Part shown: positions 1-8,684 of the stretch, piece by piece | Layout: each line of letters begins with the position of its first letter | How positions within the stretch are numbered: position 1 is the first letter of the stretch | DNA from: Arthrobacter sp. 260 | GTDB taxonomy: Bacteria; Actinomycetota; Actinomycetes; Actinomycetales; Micrococcaceae | Length of the DNA stretch: 64,000 nt | Reading direction: 5' to 3' | Assembly (NCBI RefSeq): GCF_013116745.1 | Contig: NZ_JABFOE010000003.1 | Span: 62,001 to 126,000 of the forward strand | Position numbers and translations under genes: made by a program | The notes under the pieces: model-generated | Told to the model about the DNA's origin: nothing | What the model saw: the letters and a program-made list of their open reading frames with translations, nothing else | The model's database searches: none

Positions 1-2
1 GA

Positions 3-89
3 CGCCATATCGCCTGGATGCTCGAAACGCTGAAGGCCGACAGTCGTTTTCAGGCTGGGGCCAAAGCGAGGGACGCGGGCTGGATCTGA
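3..89 (+). CDS. C-terminal fragment of an unidentified protein (left edge)
   Basis: An open frame enters from the left edge and ends with TGA at 87-89, giving 28 residues ending in DAGWI. Its size and the tidy stop before a promoter-like region suggest the end of a real gene cut by the window edge. The piece is too short to assign a family. It is followed by a 47-nt gap and then a co-directional aminotransferase. Confidence 0.4.
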   Translation, partial: RHIAWMLETLKADSRFQAGAKARDAGWI

Positions 90-100
90 GGCAACACTCG

Positions 101-130
101 TTGCTCATTGGTTAACCGCTGGCTTAGACT
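101..130 (+). promoter_or_regulatory. Candidate promoter of a leaderless aminotransferase gene
   Basis: TTGCTC at 101-106 and TAGACT at 125-130 are separated by 18 nt and resemble -35 and -10 boxes. The predicted transcription start falls on or next to the GTG at 137, and no Shine-Dalgarno sequence precedes that GTG. This fits a leaderless transcript, which is common in actinobacteria. It is inferred from sequence only. Confidence 0.45.
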
Positions 131-136
131 GCGTGA

Positions 137-1432
137 GTGAACTCACACGCAAACCTTGATCCGACATCCCTGCCCGCAGAAACCGAGGCGGCGCTCGTTC
201 GAGCAGTCGACTCGGCCCACCGTCATGAGGCGTTGTTTTCCGATCGGGCTGCCAACATCAAGCAATCGGCGGTACGGGATGTCTTCGACATTTCCATCCA
301 GCCGGGCCTGGTCTCGCTGGCCGGAGGAAGCCCCTATCTTCGGTCCCTGCCCCTGCAGGAGCTCGGCAACACTGCACAGCGGATCATCGCCGACCACGGC
401 CTGGAAGCCTTGCAGTACGGCGGAGGTCAGGGGATGGAGAAACTCCGCCGCCAGATTTGCGAGGTCATGGCAGCAGAGGGGATCACAGGTGCTGATCCCG
501 ACGATTTGGTCATCACGACCGGATCACAGTCGGCGCAGGACGTCGCCGCCAAGGTCTTCTGCAATCCCGGCGACGTCATCCTCTGCGAGGACCCCACCTA
601 CGTGGGGGCGCTAAACACCTTCGAGGCGTACCAGGTGGATGTCCAGGCGGTCGCGATGGATGACAATGGTCTGGTCCCTGAGGAACTCCAGAAGAGGATC
701 ACCGAGCTTCAGGCCGAGGGCCGCACCATCAAGGCGCTCTACACGATCCCCAGCTTCAACAATCCCAGTGGGATCACTCTCGCGGCAGACCGGCGGCAGG
801 TCATTGTCGACATCTGCACCGCCCACAACATCCTGATCCTGGAGGACAATCCGTACGGGCTGTTGCGCTTCGACGGCAAGCCGTTGACGCCCATGCGGGA
901 GGGCAACCCTGACGACGTCATCTACCTGGGGTCCTTCTCCAAGATTTTCGCGCCGGGTGTGCGACTGGGGTGGGCGCTGGTGCCCAAGCATTTGCACCGG
1001 CGCTTCTATCTCGCCTGCGAGGCTGTGGTGCTGTGCCCGTCTCCCCTGACCCAGATGCTGGTCTCGGCCTACCTCAGCGACTACGACTGGCTGGGACACC
1101 TGGAAAATACCCGGGAGCTCTACAGCGAGCGGTGCTCCACCATGCTGGCGGCCCTGGAGCAGCACCTGCCTGCGTCGGTGACATGGACCCGCCCAGACGG
1201 TGGATTCTTCATCTGGGTTACCCTGCCCGAAGGGATCGACACCTACCCGCTGCTCTACCAGGCGATCGATGCGGGAGTGGTGTTTATCCCCGGCGCTGCA
1301 TTCACGCCCTCCGATGAGCCGTCCAACAAGCTACGGCTCGCCTTCAGCGCCGTCTCCAGTGAAGATATCGTCACGGGCATCGAGCGGCTTGCCCCGATCC
1401 TGCAGAAGGCCATCGAGGTGAACCGTGCGTAA
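137..1432 (+). CDS. PLP-dependent aminotransferase, MocR/2-aminoadipate type
   Basis: A 431-residue fold-type I aminotransferase of the COG1167 group (LysN/Aro8-like), which moves amino groups between amino acids and 2-oxo acids in the cytoplasm. Visible motifs are FNNPSG near residue 208, the PLP-contacting Asp in LEDNPYG (about 237) and the Schiff-base lysine in GSFSKIFAPGVRLGW (K269). There is no N-terminal GntR DNA-binding domain, so this is an enzyme and not a full MocR regulator. The GTG at 137 was chosen because a -10-like TAGACT lies just upstream and there is no ribosome site. The exact substrate cannot be read from the sequence; aromatic, branched-chain or 2-aminoadipate substrates are all possible. 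Confidence 0.85.
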   Translation: MNSHANLDPTSLPAETEAALVRAVDSAHRHEALFSDRAANIKQSAVRDVFDISIQPGLVSLAGGSPYLRSLPLQELGNTAQRIIADHGLEALQYGGGQGMEKLRRQICEVMAAEGITGADPDDLVITTGSQSAQDVAAKVFCNPGDVILCEDPTYVGALNTFEAYQVDVQAVAMDDNGLVPEELQKRITELQAEGRTIKALYTIPSFNNPSGITLAADRRQVIVDICTAHNILILEDNPYGLLRFDGKPLTPMREGNPDDVIYLGSFSKIFAPGVRLGWALVPKHLHRRFYLACEAVVLCPSPLTQMLVSAYLSDYDWLGHLENTRELYSERCSTMLAALEQHLPASVTWTRPDGGFFIWVTLPEGIDTYPLLYQAIDAGVVFIPGAAFTPSDEPSNKLRLAFSAVSSEDIVTGIERLAPILQKAIEVNRA

Positions 1433-1439
1433 GCGGAAG

Positions 1440-1676
1440 CTAGCGGTTCCGGGAACGCAGGCGATCCAGGACCACCGAGACGGCCAACAGCAGGACGGCA
1501 AGAATCAGCAGCCGGACAACAAAGTTCAGTTCGGGGAAGAGGAACTGCAGCAGGGTTGATCCGAGGAAAGCTGCCAGAAGCATCGGCAGCAGCCGCTTCA
1601 GATAGGAGCCGGTGGACGTCGGGGTGTTGGCGCGGTCACGGTCGGGTCGCTGACCCGGTCTGGGATTATTTGGCAT
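1440..1676 (-). CDS. Small two-TM membrane protein, hypothetical
   Basis: A 78-residue protein with a hydrophilic, proline- and arginine-rich N-terminus followed by two hydrophobic segments (about 27-46 and 53-71) and a basic tail. It is probably a small inner-membrane protein with both ends in the cytoplasm. It lies 28 nt downstream of the E2 gene in the same direction and ends 7 nt from the convergent aminotransferase, so it may be the last gene of the 2-oxoacid dehydrogenase operon. I do not recognise a named family. Confidence 0.6.
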   Translation of the reverse strand: MPNNPRPGQRPDRDRANTPTSTGSYLKRLLPMLLAAFLGSTLLQFLFPELNFVVRLLILAVLLLAVSVVLDRLRSRNR

Positions 1677-1704
1677 AAGGGTTTCCAGCCTAAGCGAGAA
1701 AACG

Positions 1705-3057
1705 TCAGTCGAGCAGCAGTGCTGGTTCTTCCAGGATGGATGCGACGTCGGCCATGAACCGCGCGCTCAGATCCCCGTCGACCACCCGGTGGTCGAAGGA
1801 TCCGCCCAGCGTGGTGATCCACCGTGGGACAACGACGCCGTCGACCACCCAGGGTTTCTGTTTGATCGTCCCGAAGGCCACGATCGCCACCTCACCGGGA
1901 TTGATGATCGGCGTCCCGGTGTCGATGCCGAGGGCTCCGATGTTCGTGACCGTCAGCGACCCACCCTGCATCTGTGCCGGCTGGGTTTTCCCTGCCCGGG
2001 CGGTGGTAGCCAGCTCATTAAGCGCCACGGCGAGTTCCTTGAGTGTCAGATCCTGTGCGTCCTTGATGTTTGGGACCATCAGACCCCTCGGAGTCGCGGC
2101 GGCAATGCCCAGGTTCATGAAGTGCTTGACCAGGATCTCGTCGCCGGCCCAGGTGGCGTTGACCGCCGGGTTGCGGGCTGCGGCCCAGATCACCGCCTTG
2201 CAGAGAATGAGGAGGGGGGAAACCTTGATGCCTTCGAAATCAGGCGACGCTTTGAGTCGCTTGACGAATTCCATCGTGCGGGACGCGTCAACATCCACGA
2301 AGATGCTGACGTGGGGTGCCGAGAAGGCACTCTCCACCATCGCTCTCGCCGTCGCCTTGCGGACGCCCTTCACGGGCAACCGTTCGATGCGCTGGTCCTG
2401 TGGTTTCTGCTGCGCGTCCCAGAACGTGTTGGCGCCGTCCTGGCCGGCGTCCCGTTGGTTCTGGTAACCCAGGAGGTCACGCTTGGTCACCTCGCCGGAG
2501 CGTCCGGTCCCCTCCACTTCGGCTAGGTCGATGCCCAGGTCACGGGCAACCTTCCGGACCGGCGGTTTCGCGAGGATCCGCGGGGGTGGTCCCGCCGCGG
2601 CGGAAGCCGCGGCCGGCGCACGCCCGGGTCGCACAATCGGCTCGGATGCGGGACGTCGTGGCCTCCGCTTCACCGAGTCGGCCTTCGGCCCGGTTCCCAC
2701 GAGAGGACCCGCGGCAGGCGCCTCCTGGGAGTCCCGGGGGTCGGCGGCGGTCGGCGGGTTGCTGGCCGGCGGGGTGGCCAGCTCACCGGGCATCTGGGGG
2801 GCGGGGACATCGCCGTCACCGTCAGCGACAGAGATGATCGGGGTGCCGACCTCAATGGTTTCCCCCTCAGCGGCGAGCAGCTCCGCGACGACGCCAGCGT
2901 ACGGGGACGACAGCTCGACGAGCGACTTGGCGGTCTCGATCTCCACAATGATGTCGTTGACCGCCACCACACTGCCGGGCTGAACCACCCAGCGCACGAT
3001 CTCCGCTTCGGTGAGTCCCTCGCCGACGTCGGGAAGGTTGAATGTATTAAGTGTCAT
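1705..3057 (-). CDS. bkdC: Dihydrolipoamide acyltransferase E2 of a 2-oxoacid dehydrogenase complex
   Basis: The 450-residue core of a branched-chain 2-oxoacid (or pyruvate) dehydrogenase complex; it passes the acyl group from E1 through a swinging lipoyl arm to CoA. In order: lipoyl domain (1-80) with lipoyl lysine K44 in ETAKSL, a long Pro/Ala linker, a peripheral-subunit-binding domain (about 160-197) and the catalytic domain with the HRVVDG motif at H423-D427. A single lipoyl domain and the neighbouring E1alpha/E1beta pair fit the BkdABC type. No E3 gene is present here. The ribosome site AGAGGAA overlaps the E1beta stop, so the two are translationally linked. Confidence 0.9.
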   Translation of the reverse strand: MTLNTFNLPDVGEGLTEAEIVRWVVQPGSVVAVNDIIVEIETAKSLVELSSPYAGVVAELLAAEGETIEVGTPIISVADGDGDVPAPQMPGELATPPASNPPTAADPRDSQEAPAAGPLVGTGPKADSVKRRPRRPASEPIVRPGRAPAAASAAAGPPPRILAKPPVRKVARDLGIDLAEVEGTGRSGEVTKRDLLGYQNQRDAGQDGANTFWDAQQKPQDQRIERLPVKGVRKATARAMVESAFSAPHVSIFVDVDASRTMEFVKRLKASPDFEGIKVSPLLILCKAVIWAAARNPAVNATWAGDEILVKHFMNLGIAAATPRGLMVPNIKDAQDLTLKELAVALNELATTARAGKTQPAQMQGGSLTVTNIGALGIDTGTPIINPGEVAIVAFGTIKQKPWVVDGVVVPRWITTLGGSFDHRVVDGDLSARFMADVASILEEPALLLD

Positions 3058-3066
3058 GGGGTTCCT

Positions 3067-4041
3067 CTAGTAGGCCAGGGCACGGTCGAGGGATTCGAGG
3101 ATGCGGTCGATATCGGGAAGGTAGTGATCTTCCATCCGGGCGACCGGGTAGGGCAGGTGGAAACCGCCCACGCGCATCACGGGTGCCTGCAGCGACAGGA
3201 AGGCCCGTTCCGACACCCGCGCGGCCAGCTCACCACCGATTCCCCCGAAGGTGGGGGCCTCATGGGCGATGATCAATCTCCCGGTCTTCTGCACGGAGGC
3301 TGTTACGGTGTCGAAATCCATGGGAGAGACCGACCGCAGGTCAATGACCTCGACACTGGTGCCATCCTCTGCGGCGGCGTTGGCCGCCGCTAAGGCAACC
3401 GGCACGAGGGGGCCGTACGTCACCACGGTGGCGTCGGTGCCTTCGCGGAGCACGTGGGCGGCAAACGGATTTCCCGGGGGTGTGATGAGGTCAACCTCGC
3501 CCTTCAGCCAGTACCGCCGTTTGGGCTCGAAGACGATGACCGGGTCGTCACAGTCGATGGCCTGCTGGATCATCCAGTAGGCGTCCTGCGGGTTGGAAGG
3601 GGTGATGATTCGCAGCCCAGCGGTGTGGGCGAACAACGCTTCGGGTGATTCGGAGTGGTGCTCGACGCTTCCGATCCCACCCCCGTACGGGATCCTGATC
3701 ACCACAGGAACCCGCAGCATTCCGTCGCTGCGGGCGTGCATCTTCGCCAACTGGGTGGTGATCTGGTTGAAACCGGGAAAGACGAATCCGTCGAACTGGA
3801 TCTCACAGACTGGTCGGTAGCCGCGCAGGGCCAAGCCGATGGCCGTCCCGATGATGCCCGACTCACCGAGCGGTGTGTCGACCACCCGGTCGGCACCGAA
3901 TTCGGCCTTCAGCCCCTCGGTGACCCGGTAGACACCCCCGAGTGCTCCAATGTCCTCCCCCATCAGCAGGGTGGCGGGTGAGTCTTTCAGGGCGGCGCGG
4001 AGGCCCTCGTTAATCGCCTTGGCGATGGTCATGACCGGCAT
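3067..4041 (-). CDS. bkdB: 2-oxoacid dehydrogenase E1 component, beta subunit
   Basis: A 324-residue transketolase-like beta subunit. With the alpha subunit it forms the thiamin-diphosphate heterotetramer that decarboxylates branched-chain 2-oxo acids and loads the E2 lipoyl arm. The conserved start MTIAKAINEGLRAAL, the LMGEDIGALGGVYRVTEGL segment and the C-terminal HEAPTFGGIGGELAA region are typical, and the length is normal. Its ATG directly abuts the E1alpha stop codon (zero gap). The second gene of a three-gene operon. Confidence 0.92.
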   Translation of the reverse strand: MPVMTIAKAINEGLRAALKDSPATLLMGEDIGALGGVYRVTEGLKAEFGADRVVDTPLGESGIIGTAIGLALRGYRPVCEIQFDGFVFPGFNQITTQLAKMHARSDGMLRVPVVIRIPYGGGIGSVEHHSESPEALFAHTAGLRIITPSNPQDAYWMIQQAIDCDDPVIVFEPKRRYWLKGEVDLITPPGNPFAAHVLREGTDATVVTYGPLVPVALAAANAAAEDGTSVEVIDLRSVSPMDFDTVTASVQKTGRLIIAHEAPTFGGIGGELAARVSERAFLSLQAPVMRVGGFHLPYPVARMEDHYLPDIDRILESLDRALAY

Positions 4042-5214
4042 CTACTTGCCCCCTTCGTCCGCCGGTGCGAAACCGGCCTCGTAGTCCCGCCACTGACGTA
4101 ACTCTTCCTGGACGAGGGGATGGGGCTCGGCATAGGCGGTGCCGAAGCGGTGGCTCAGGTCCGGGGCCTCCATCGCCAGCACGGCTTTCCGAAGCCTCGC
4201 CGCCTGCTCCACCGCCTCCCCTTCCAGATCGGTGAAAAAGGAATCCGGTGTCCCGGTGGCCCTGAGGTGGCTTTCCAGCCTACGCAGCGGGTCACGGGCC
4301 ACCCAGGACTCTTCCTCGGCGGAGGCCCGGTACTTGGTCGGGTCGTCCGCAGTCGTGTGGGCGCTCATGCGATAGGTGAAGGCCTCGATCAGCACCGGAC
4401 CCTTGCCGCGCCGGGCATGGTCTAGCGCCCACGCGGTGACAGCGTTGACTGCGAGTATGTCGTTGCCGTCCACGCGGACGCCGGGAAAGCCGTAGCCCGC
4501 AGCCCGCTCGGCGAGGGGCACCCGGGTCTGGACCTCCGACGGCACCGAAATGGCCCAGTGGTTGTTCTGGCAGAAGAAGACCACCGGGGCGTTGAACGAG
4601 GCGGCGAACACCATTGCCTCGTGGACGTCTCCCTCGGAACTGGCACCGTCACCGAAGTAGGCGACAGCCGCGGCGGGCACAGCGTCCGGATCGGCGGCCC
4701 GGTCCCGCTGGATGCCCATCGCGTAGCCCACCGCATGGAGCGTCTGGGCGGCAAGGACTAGGGTATAGAGCTGGAAGTTGTGTTCCCGCGGGTCCCAGCC
4801 GCCATTGGTGGTCCCGCGGAAGAGACGCAGGATGTTGGGCAGATCAACCCCCCGGGTCAGGGCGACGCCGTGTTCCCGGTAGGTGGGGAAGGCGTAGTCA
4901 GCTGCCTGCATCGCCCACCCGGAGCCAATCTGGGCGGCCTCCTGGCCGGTGAGGGGAACCCACAGGGCGAGCTGGCCCTGGCGCTGCAGGGCCGTCGACT
5001 CCTGGTCAAAACGCCTGATCAGGAACATATCCCGATACAGGCCGGGATAGGTTGCCGGATCCGGGGCGAAGTCGCCAAAGCGATCATCCGGGACCAGGTG
5101 CCCGTCCTCGGTGAGCAGCTGGACCATCGCTGGCTGCTCCTGCGGGGGTCCGGTCACCACACCGTCGGTGCGGCCGGGCTCGAGTCCGGAGGTTGTTGAT
5201 CGCGCACCGTCCAT
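4042..5214 (-). CDS. bkdA: 2-oxoacid dehydrogenase E1 component, alpha subunit
   Basis: A 390-residue thiamin-diphosphate-binding E1alpha. The TPP motif runs from GDGASSEGD (about residue 188) to the paired Asn in FFCQNN (about 218). The frame is open up to 5370, but that would overlap the upstream aminotransferase. The ATG at 5214 has GAGGGAG at a good distance and gives the usual family length, so it is preferred; an ATG at 5268 has a weaker ribosome site. First gene of the E1alpha-E1beta-E2 operon. Substrate choice (branched-chain versus pyruvate) is inferred from the heterotetrameric E1 type, since actinobacterial pyruvate dehydrogenase usually has a single-chain AceE. Confidence 0.9.
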   Translation of the reverse strand: MDGARSTTSGLEPGRTDGVVTGPPQEQPAMVQLLTEDGHLVPDDRFGDFAPDPATYPGLYRDMFLIRRFDQESTALQRQGQLALWVPLTGQEAAQIGSGWAMQAADYAFPTYREHGVALTRGVDLPNILRLFRGTTNGGWDPREHNFQLYTLVLAAQTLHAVGYAMGIQRDRAADPDAVPAAAVAYFGDGASSEGDVHEAMVFAASFNAPVVFFCQNNHWAISVPSEVQTRVPLAERAAGYGFPGVRVDGNDILAVNAVTAWALDHARRGKGPVLIEAFTYRMSAHTTADDPTKYRASAEEESWVARDPLRRLESHLRATGTPDSFFTDLEGEAVEQAARLRKAVLAMEAPDLSHRFGTAYAEPHPLVQEELRQWRDYEAGFAPADEGGK

Positions 5215-5333
5215 ACATGCTCCCTCAGCGTCTTTATATACCTCAAATGGAATGTTTTGGGGGGACATGCCATCCTGCGCATGTACCTCGTCCACCCTAG
5301 CGACGTGATCGTGTGCAACCCATTTGTGACGTT

Positions 5334-6473
5334 CTACGAAACCCCGGGGCCGAACGAAAAGGAGGCGCACAGTTCGAGGAAACGGGTGTTTGCCTCGGGC
5401 TCACCGATGCTTACCCGGGCTCCCTCGGCGCCGAAGGCGCGCACCGACAGGGCCTGTTGCTCGGCCAGGGCACCGAATTCGGCGGTCTTCTCACCCAACG
5501 CGAGCCAGACGAAGTTGCCCTCAGCGTTCGGGACCGTCCACCCCAGTGAGCGCAGGCCGTCGACAACCCTGGTGCGTTCCTCAACAATTCCCTGGACACG
5601 TTCCTTGACCTCGTCGAAGTGCTCAAGGGACGTGACCGCTGCCTGCTCGGCGATCTGGGAGACCGCGAATGGCACCGCGCTCACCCTCAGGTGCTGGGTC
5701 AACTCCGGCTGTGAGACGGAGTAACCGACGCGAAGGCCGGCCAGCCCGTGCGCCTTGGAGAAGGTGCGCAAGACCACCACGTTCTGATGCTCCCGGTACA
5801 TCGACAGCCCGTCCACAGCCTCCGGGTCGCTGACAAACTCCTGGTAGGCCTCATCGATGACCACAACGATGTGGCCGGGCACCCGACGCAGGAAGTCGCT
5901 CACGTCGGCCTGCTTCAAAATCGGCCCGGTGGGATTATTGGGGGTGCAGAGCAGGATTACCCGCGTCCGGTCGGTGATGGCGGCCAGCATCGCTTCGAGA
6001 TCGTGGGTGCCATCTTGCTGCAGCGGGATCTGGACCCCTGCCGCCCCGGCCAGGCCCACACAGATCGGATACGCCTCGAAGGACCGCCACGGGTAGATCA
6101 CTTCGTCAGCGGCGTCGTAGTCATTCTGTCCGGCGAAAGTGGCAAGGACCTGGTTCAGCGCCCCCAAGCTGCCGGCGCCGGTAACGATATCCTCGGCGGG
6201 AACCGCGAGGAATGCAGCCAGCGCGTTGCGCAGCGCAGTGGTCATCGGATCCGGGTACCGGTTGATGTGGGTTTGGGAGGCAATAGCCGCCAGCACCGAG
6301 GGAAGGGGCGGGAGCGGGTTCTCGTTGGAGGACAGCTTGTAGCTCTGCAGGCCCTCCACCACAACGGGAGGCTTGCCTGCGGCATACCGGGGGAGGCGTC
6401 CCAGCACGCTGCGGGGATGGACTGAAAGTTCCTGTGCCCCGGCGTCGTCGCCCTGGCGCTCTGGTGTTGTCAT
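5334..6473 (-). CDS. pat: Aromatic amino acid / histidinol-phosphate aminotransferase (HisC/Pat family)
   Basis: A 379-residue class I/II PLP aminotransferase. Motifs: SSNENP near residue 49, CTPNNPTG near 176, VVIDEAYQEF near 204, and the PLP lysine K240 in RTFSKAHGLAGLRVGY. It belongs to the HisC superfamily. Actinobacterial copies outside a his operon are usually annotated as phenylalanine/aromatic aminotransferase (Pat), and there are no other his genes here. It ends 119 nt upstream of the E1alpha start on the same strand. This placement next to a 2-oxoacid dehydrogenase is consistent with amino-acid breakdown, but that link is an inference. Confidence 0.85.
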   Translation of the reverse strand: MTTPERQGDDAGAQELSVHPRSVLGRLPRYAAGKPPVVVEGLQSYKLSSNENPLPPLPSVLAAIASQTHINRYPDPMTTALRNALAAFLAVPAEDIVTGAGSLGALNQVLATFAGQNDYDAADEVIYPWRSFEAYPICVGLAGAAGVQIPLQQDGTHDLEAMLAAITDRTRVILLCTPNNPTGPILKQADVSDFLRRVPGHIVVVIDEAYQEFVSDPEAVDGLSMYREHQNVVVLRTFSKAHGLAGLRVGYSVSQPELTQHLRVSAVPFAVSQIAEQAAVTSLEHFDEVKERVQGIVEERTRVVDGLRSLGWTVPNAEGNFVWLALGEKTAEFGALAEQQALSVRAFGAEGARVSIGEPEANTRFLELCASFSFGPGVS

Positions 6474-6524
6474 GGCCCCAGCTTATCGCTGGGCTTGCAT
6501 CACGCCGTATGACAGCATGGAGGG

Positions 6525-6917
6525 ATGCTCAAGTTCATTGTCCGGATCCTGATCAATGCGCTGGCACTGTTTGTCGCGGCCTGGCTCCTCCCGGGGATTG
6601 CCGTCGGGTCCACAACTGCCGGTGAAGACACCACGGCCGTGGTCCTTTCCTACCTGTTTGTCGGCCTGGTGTTCGGAATCGTGAATGCGCTGGTCCGCCC
6701 GGTCGTTGCCCTCCTGTCCCTGCCGTTCACCATCCTCACCTTGGGGCTGTTCACTATTGTGATCAACGCCGGCATGCTGATGCTCACGGCGTGGCTGACC
6801 TCGTTCACGCCGATTCAGTTCTCGGTCGATGACTTCTTCTGGTCTGCCATCCTCGGATCCCTCATCATCAGCGTGGTGTCGATGGTCGCCGGATCACTCA
6901 CGGGAACACGGCGGTAG
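6525..6917 (+). CDS. Phage-holin-4-like small membrane protein
   Basis: A 130-residue protein with four hydrophobic segments, starting MLKFIVRILINALALFVAAWLLPG, which is characteristic of the Phage_holin_4 family (PF04020). Despite the name, chromosomal copies are common in actinobacteria and are not prophage genes; their role is unknown. A second member lies at 13017-13403. GGAGGG sits directly before the ATG, a tight spacing. It is transcribed divergently from the aminotransferase at 6473. Confidence 0.75.
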   Translation: MLKFIVRILINALALFVAAWLLPGIAVGSTTAGEDTTAVVLSYLFVGLVFGIVNALVRPVVALLSLPFTILTLGLFTIVINAGMLMLTAWLTSFTPIQFSVDDFFWSAILGSLIISVVSMVAGSLTGTRR

Positions 6918-6953
6918 GCTCCAGAACAGCCGCTCACCCGAGACTGACCCAGG

Positions 6954-8204
6954 TCAATCCCGCCCCTGCCGGTCCGGCAGGGCTGTGCCGTCACTGCGTG
7001 GCAGTCGCCGCACCCGGAACACGTGCCGCTGTGCTGGTGACCGCCTGCCGAGCGTGGTGCCCACCACGCCAAGGGTCGCGACGATGGAGGGGTGAACGCT
7101 GGCATCCACCGCCTCGGCTCCAGCGAGATAAGTCGGGAGCTTATGGGCGGGGCCGAGCCCCTTTTCACTGGCAGGGACATCCTCCGCCGGCTCTTCGAGC
7201 GTCACAGTGACCCTGTTGTGCTCGTCGGGGTTCGCTGTGCCGTCTACCTGATGGACCCAGTCGTCGGCGTGTTCCAGGTGCAGGTAGGTGGCGTCACCGG
7301 AGGCCTCCCGCCCGGTGGGTGACCCGGCCGTGAGAACCAGTTCCAGTGAGTAGTCTTCGACCACCCGCGGATCCTGAGCAATGTTGGCAGCATGCATACC
7401 GCCCTGGCTGTACCCGACCACCATGACCCGGTCCCCGCGGGAGGCACCCGACTCCGCGAGCGCTCGATGGACGGCGTCGGCGACGAATGTGCTGTCGTAG
7501 TGGACCGCCTCGACTATGCCGGTCGGGTCAAAAGGATTGTCGGTGGCGACGGCAGCTGTCCCCTGGGTGCCCGGCAGTACCACCACGAAAACCGGACCGT
7601 CGGGGCGTTGCACCTTAAGCACCTCGAAGATGCCGGGCCCCTCAGCATCAAGCGAATCGATACGCTGCAGCAGGCCTGCGGCAGTCCCGTCAACGGTGAT
7701 GGTGGTGTCTGCTGGCAACCGGTCCAGGCCGAGGGGTGTGGGTTCCGCGAAATGGCCGGCATTGGCGGTTCCAATCAGCCGATGCAGGTCATGTTCAATC
7801 ATTCCCACCCCGGCATGCACTGCGCCGGCCGCCATCTGGGCCATCGCCTCGGCCGCCGCGTAGGCGAGTCTGCAGAATTCGATCCGTTGGGCGGTGTCCC
7901 GCATTTCAGCGTCGCAGCTGGACAGCGCGGCGCGCGCGCCGTCGAGAGCGTTGACGGCAGCGTATCCGATAGGGTCGGAAGCTACCTCAGTGGAGTTGAG
8001 GAGCATCTGCAGTCGCCACTGCAGGTCGCCGCACTGATGCAGAATCTCACGCAGTTCATCCGCCAGGACCCCGAGAAGATGCGCCCCGTGCCCCAGTTCG
8101 CTCCACTGGAAGCTGATGCTTCCTACCCCGCCACGCACCGCGATACCGTCGGGGCCGCGACTCTGGGAAAAGGGGATGGGGACCAGGTCCGGTGTTCCGG
8201 TCAT
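6954..8204 (-). CDS. Alpha/beta-hydrolase-fold protein coupled to a WXG100-like gene
   Basis: A 416-residue protein. Residues about 30-150 are helical, Ala-rich and resemble a WXG/LXG-type export region. Residues about 170-390 form a hydrolase-like domain with the nucleophile elbow GYSQG (S266), an Asp candidate in LEHADDW and a His candidate in GPAHKLPTYLAG. No classical signal peptide is seen. Its ATG overlaps the stop of the preceding small gene by 4 nt, so the two are co-translated. This layout matches type VII (ESX-like) secretion substrates with enzymatic C-termini, but no secretion genes lie in the window. Substrate unknown; lipid or ester hydrolysis is a guess. Confidence 0.65.
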   Translation of the reverse strand: MTGTPDLVPIPFSQSRGPDGIAVRGGVGSISFQWSELGHGAHLLGVLADELREILHQCGDLQWRLQMLLNSTEVASDPIGYAAVNALDGARAALSSCDAEMRDTAQRIEFCRLAYAAAEAMAQMAAGAVHAGVGMIEHDLHRLIGTANAGHFAEPTPLGLDRLPADTTITVDGTAAGLLQRIDSLDAEGPGIFEVLKVQRPDGPVFVVVLPGTQGTAAVATDNPFDPTGIVEAVHYDSTFVADAVHRALAESGASRGDRVMVVGYSQGGMHAANIAQDPRVVEDYSLELVLTAGSPTGREASGDATYLHLEHADDWVHQVDGTANPDEHNRVTVTLEEPAEDVPASEKGLGPAHKLPTYLAGAEAVDASVHPSIVATLGVVGTTLGRRSPAQRHVFRVRRLPRSDGTALPDRQGRD

Positions 8205-8509
8205 GGGCGCTGTTGCTCCAGGAACCGGCGGAGTTCGTCAGTGCGGAGGGTCGCGGCGAACGCGGCAACCTGGGCGGCGGACTCCCTGAGTTGCTCACCG
8301 GCCTGCCGCACCCCGCGCACCTGACGCGTCAGGTAGGCGCTGAAGTTCCGGCCGGCCGGCGATTCCCAGTCGAGAGCGGTCACCGCTGCCATGCGGGAGG
8401 CAACGTCATCGACTGTCTCCGCGTACACCAGTACCTGCGAGCTGATCGAGGCGGCGGCCGAACTGTCCACAGCCCAGGGTTCGCACGACCAGTCCGCGCG
8501 GTAGCTCAC
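8201..8509 (-). CDS. WXG100-like small helical protein
   Basis: A 102-residue, Ala-rich helical protein with LDWESPAGRNF near the middle, close to the W-x-G turn between the two helices of WXG100 (ESAT-6-like) proteins; the length also fits. It starts at a GTG with GGAGGG about 8 nt upstream. It sits directly before the hydrolase gene, overlapping it by ATGA. A partner or export chaperone role for the hydrolase is inferred from this context. Confidence 0.6.
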   Translation of the reverse strand: MSYRADWSCEPWAVDSSAAASISSQVLVYAETVDDVASRMAAVTALDWESPAGRNFSAYLTRQVRGVRQAGEQLRESAAQVAAFAATLRTDELRRFLEQQRP

Positions 8510-8684
8510 CTGTCTGCCCTCCCTCCCACCCGATACCCGTTCGGCTCCCCTTGCACCGTAGAACCCGGTGCAAGCTGACCGGCACAGGCGGAGCGCCTAT
8601 GTGGGCAGGGACAGGGCCCCGATGGCTGGGGAGGAGATGTCACACGGGAGACCGATTCCAGCGGATCATGAAATGATCGAGGGT

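Noticed and set aside
6525-6917. Prophage holin gene
   Set aside because: The family name is misleading; a second chromosomal copy (13017) and the absence of any other phage gene argue against a prophage.
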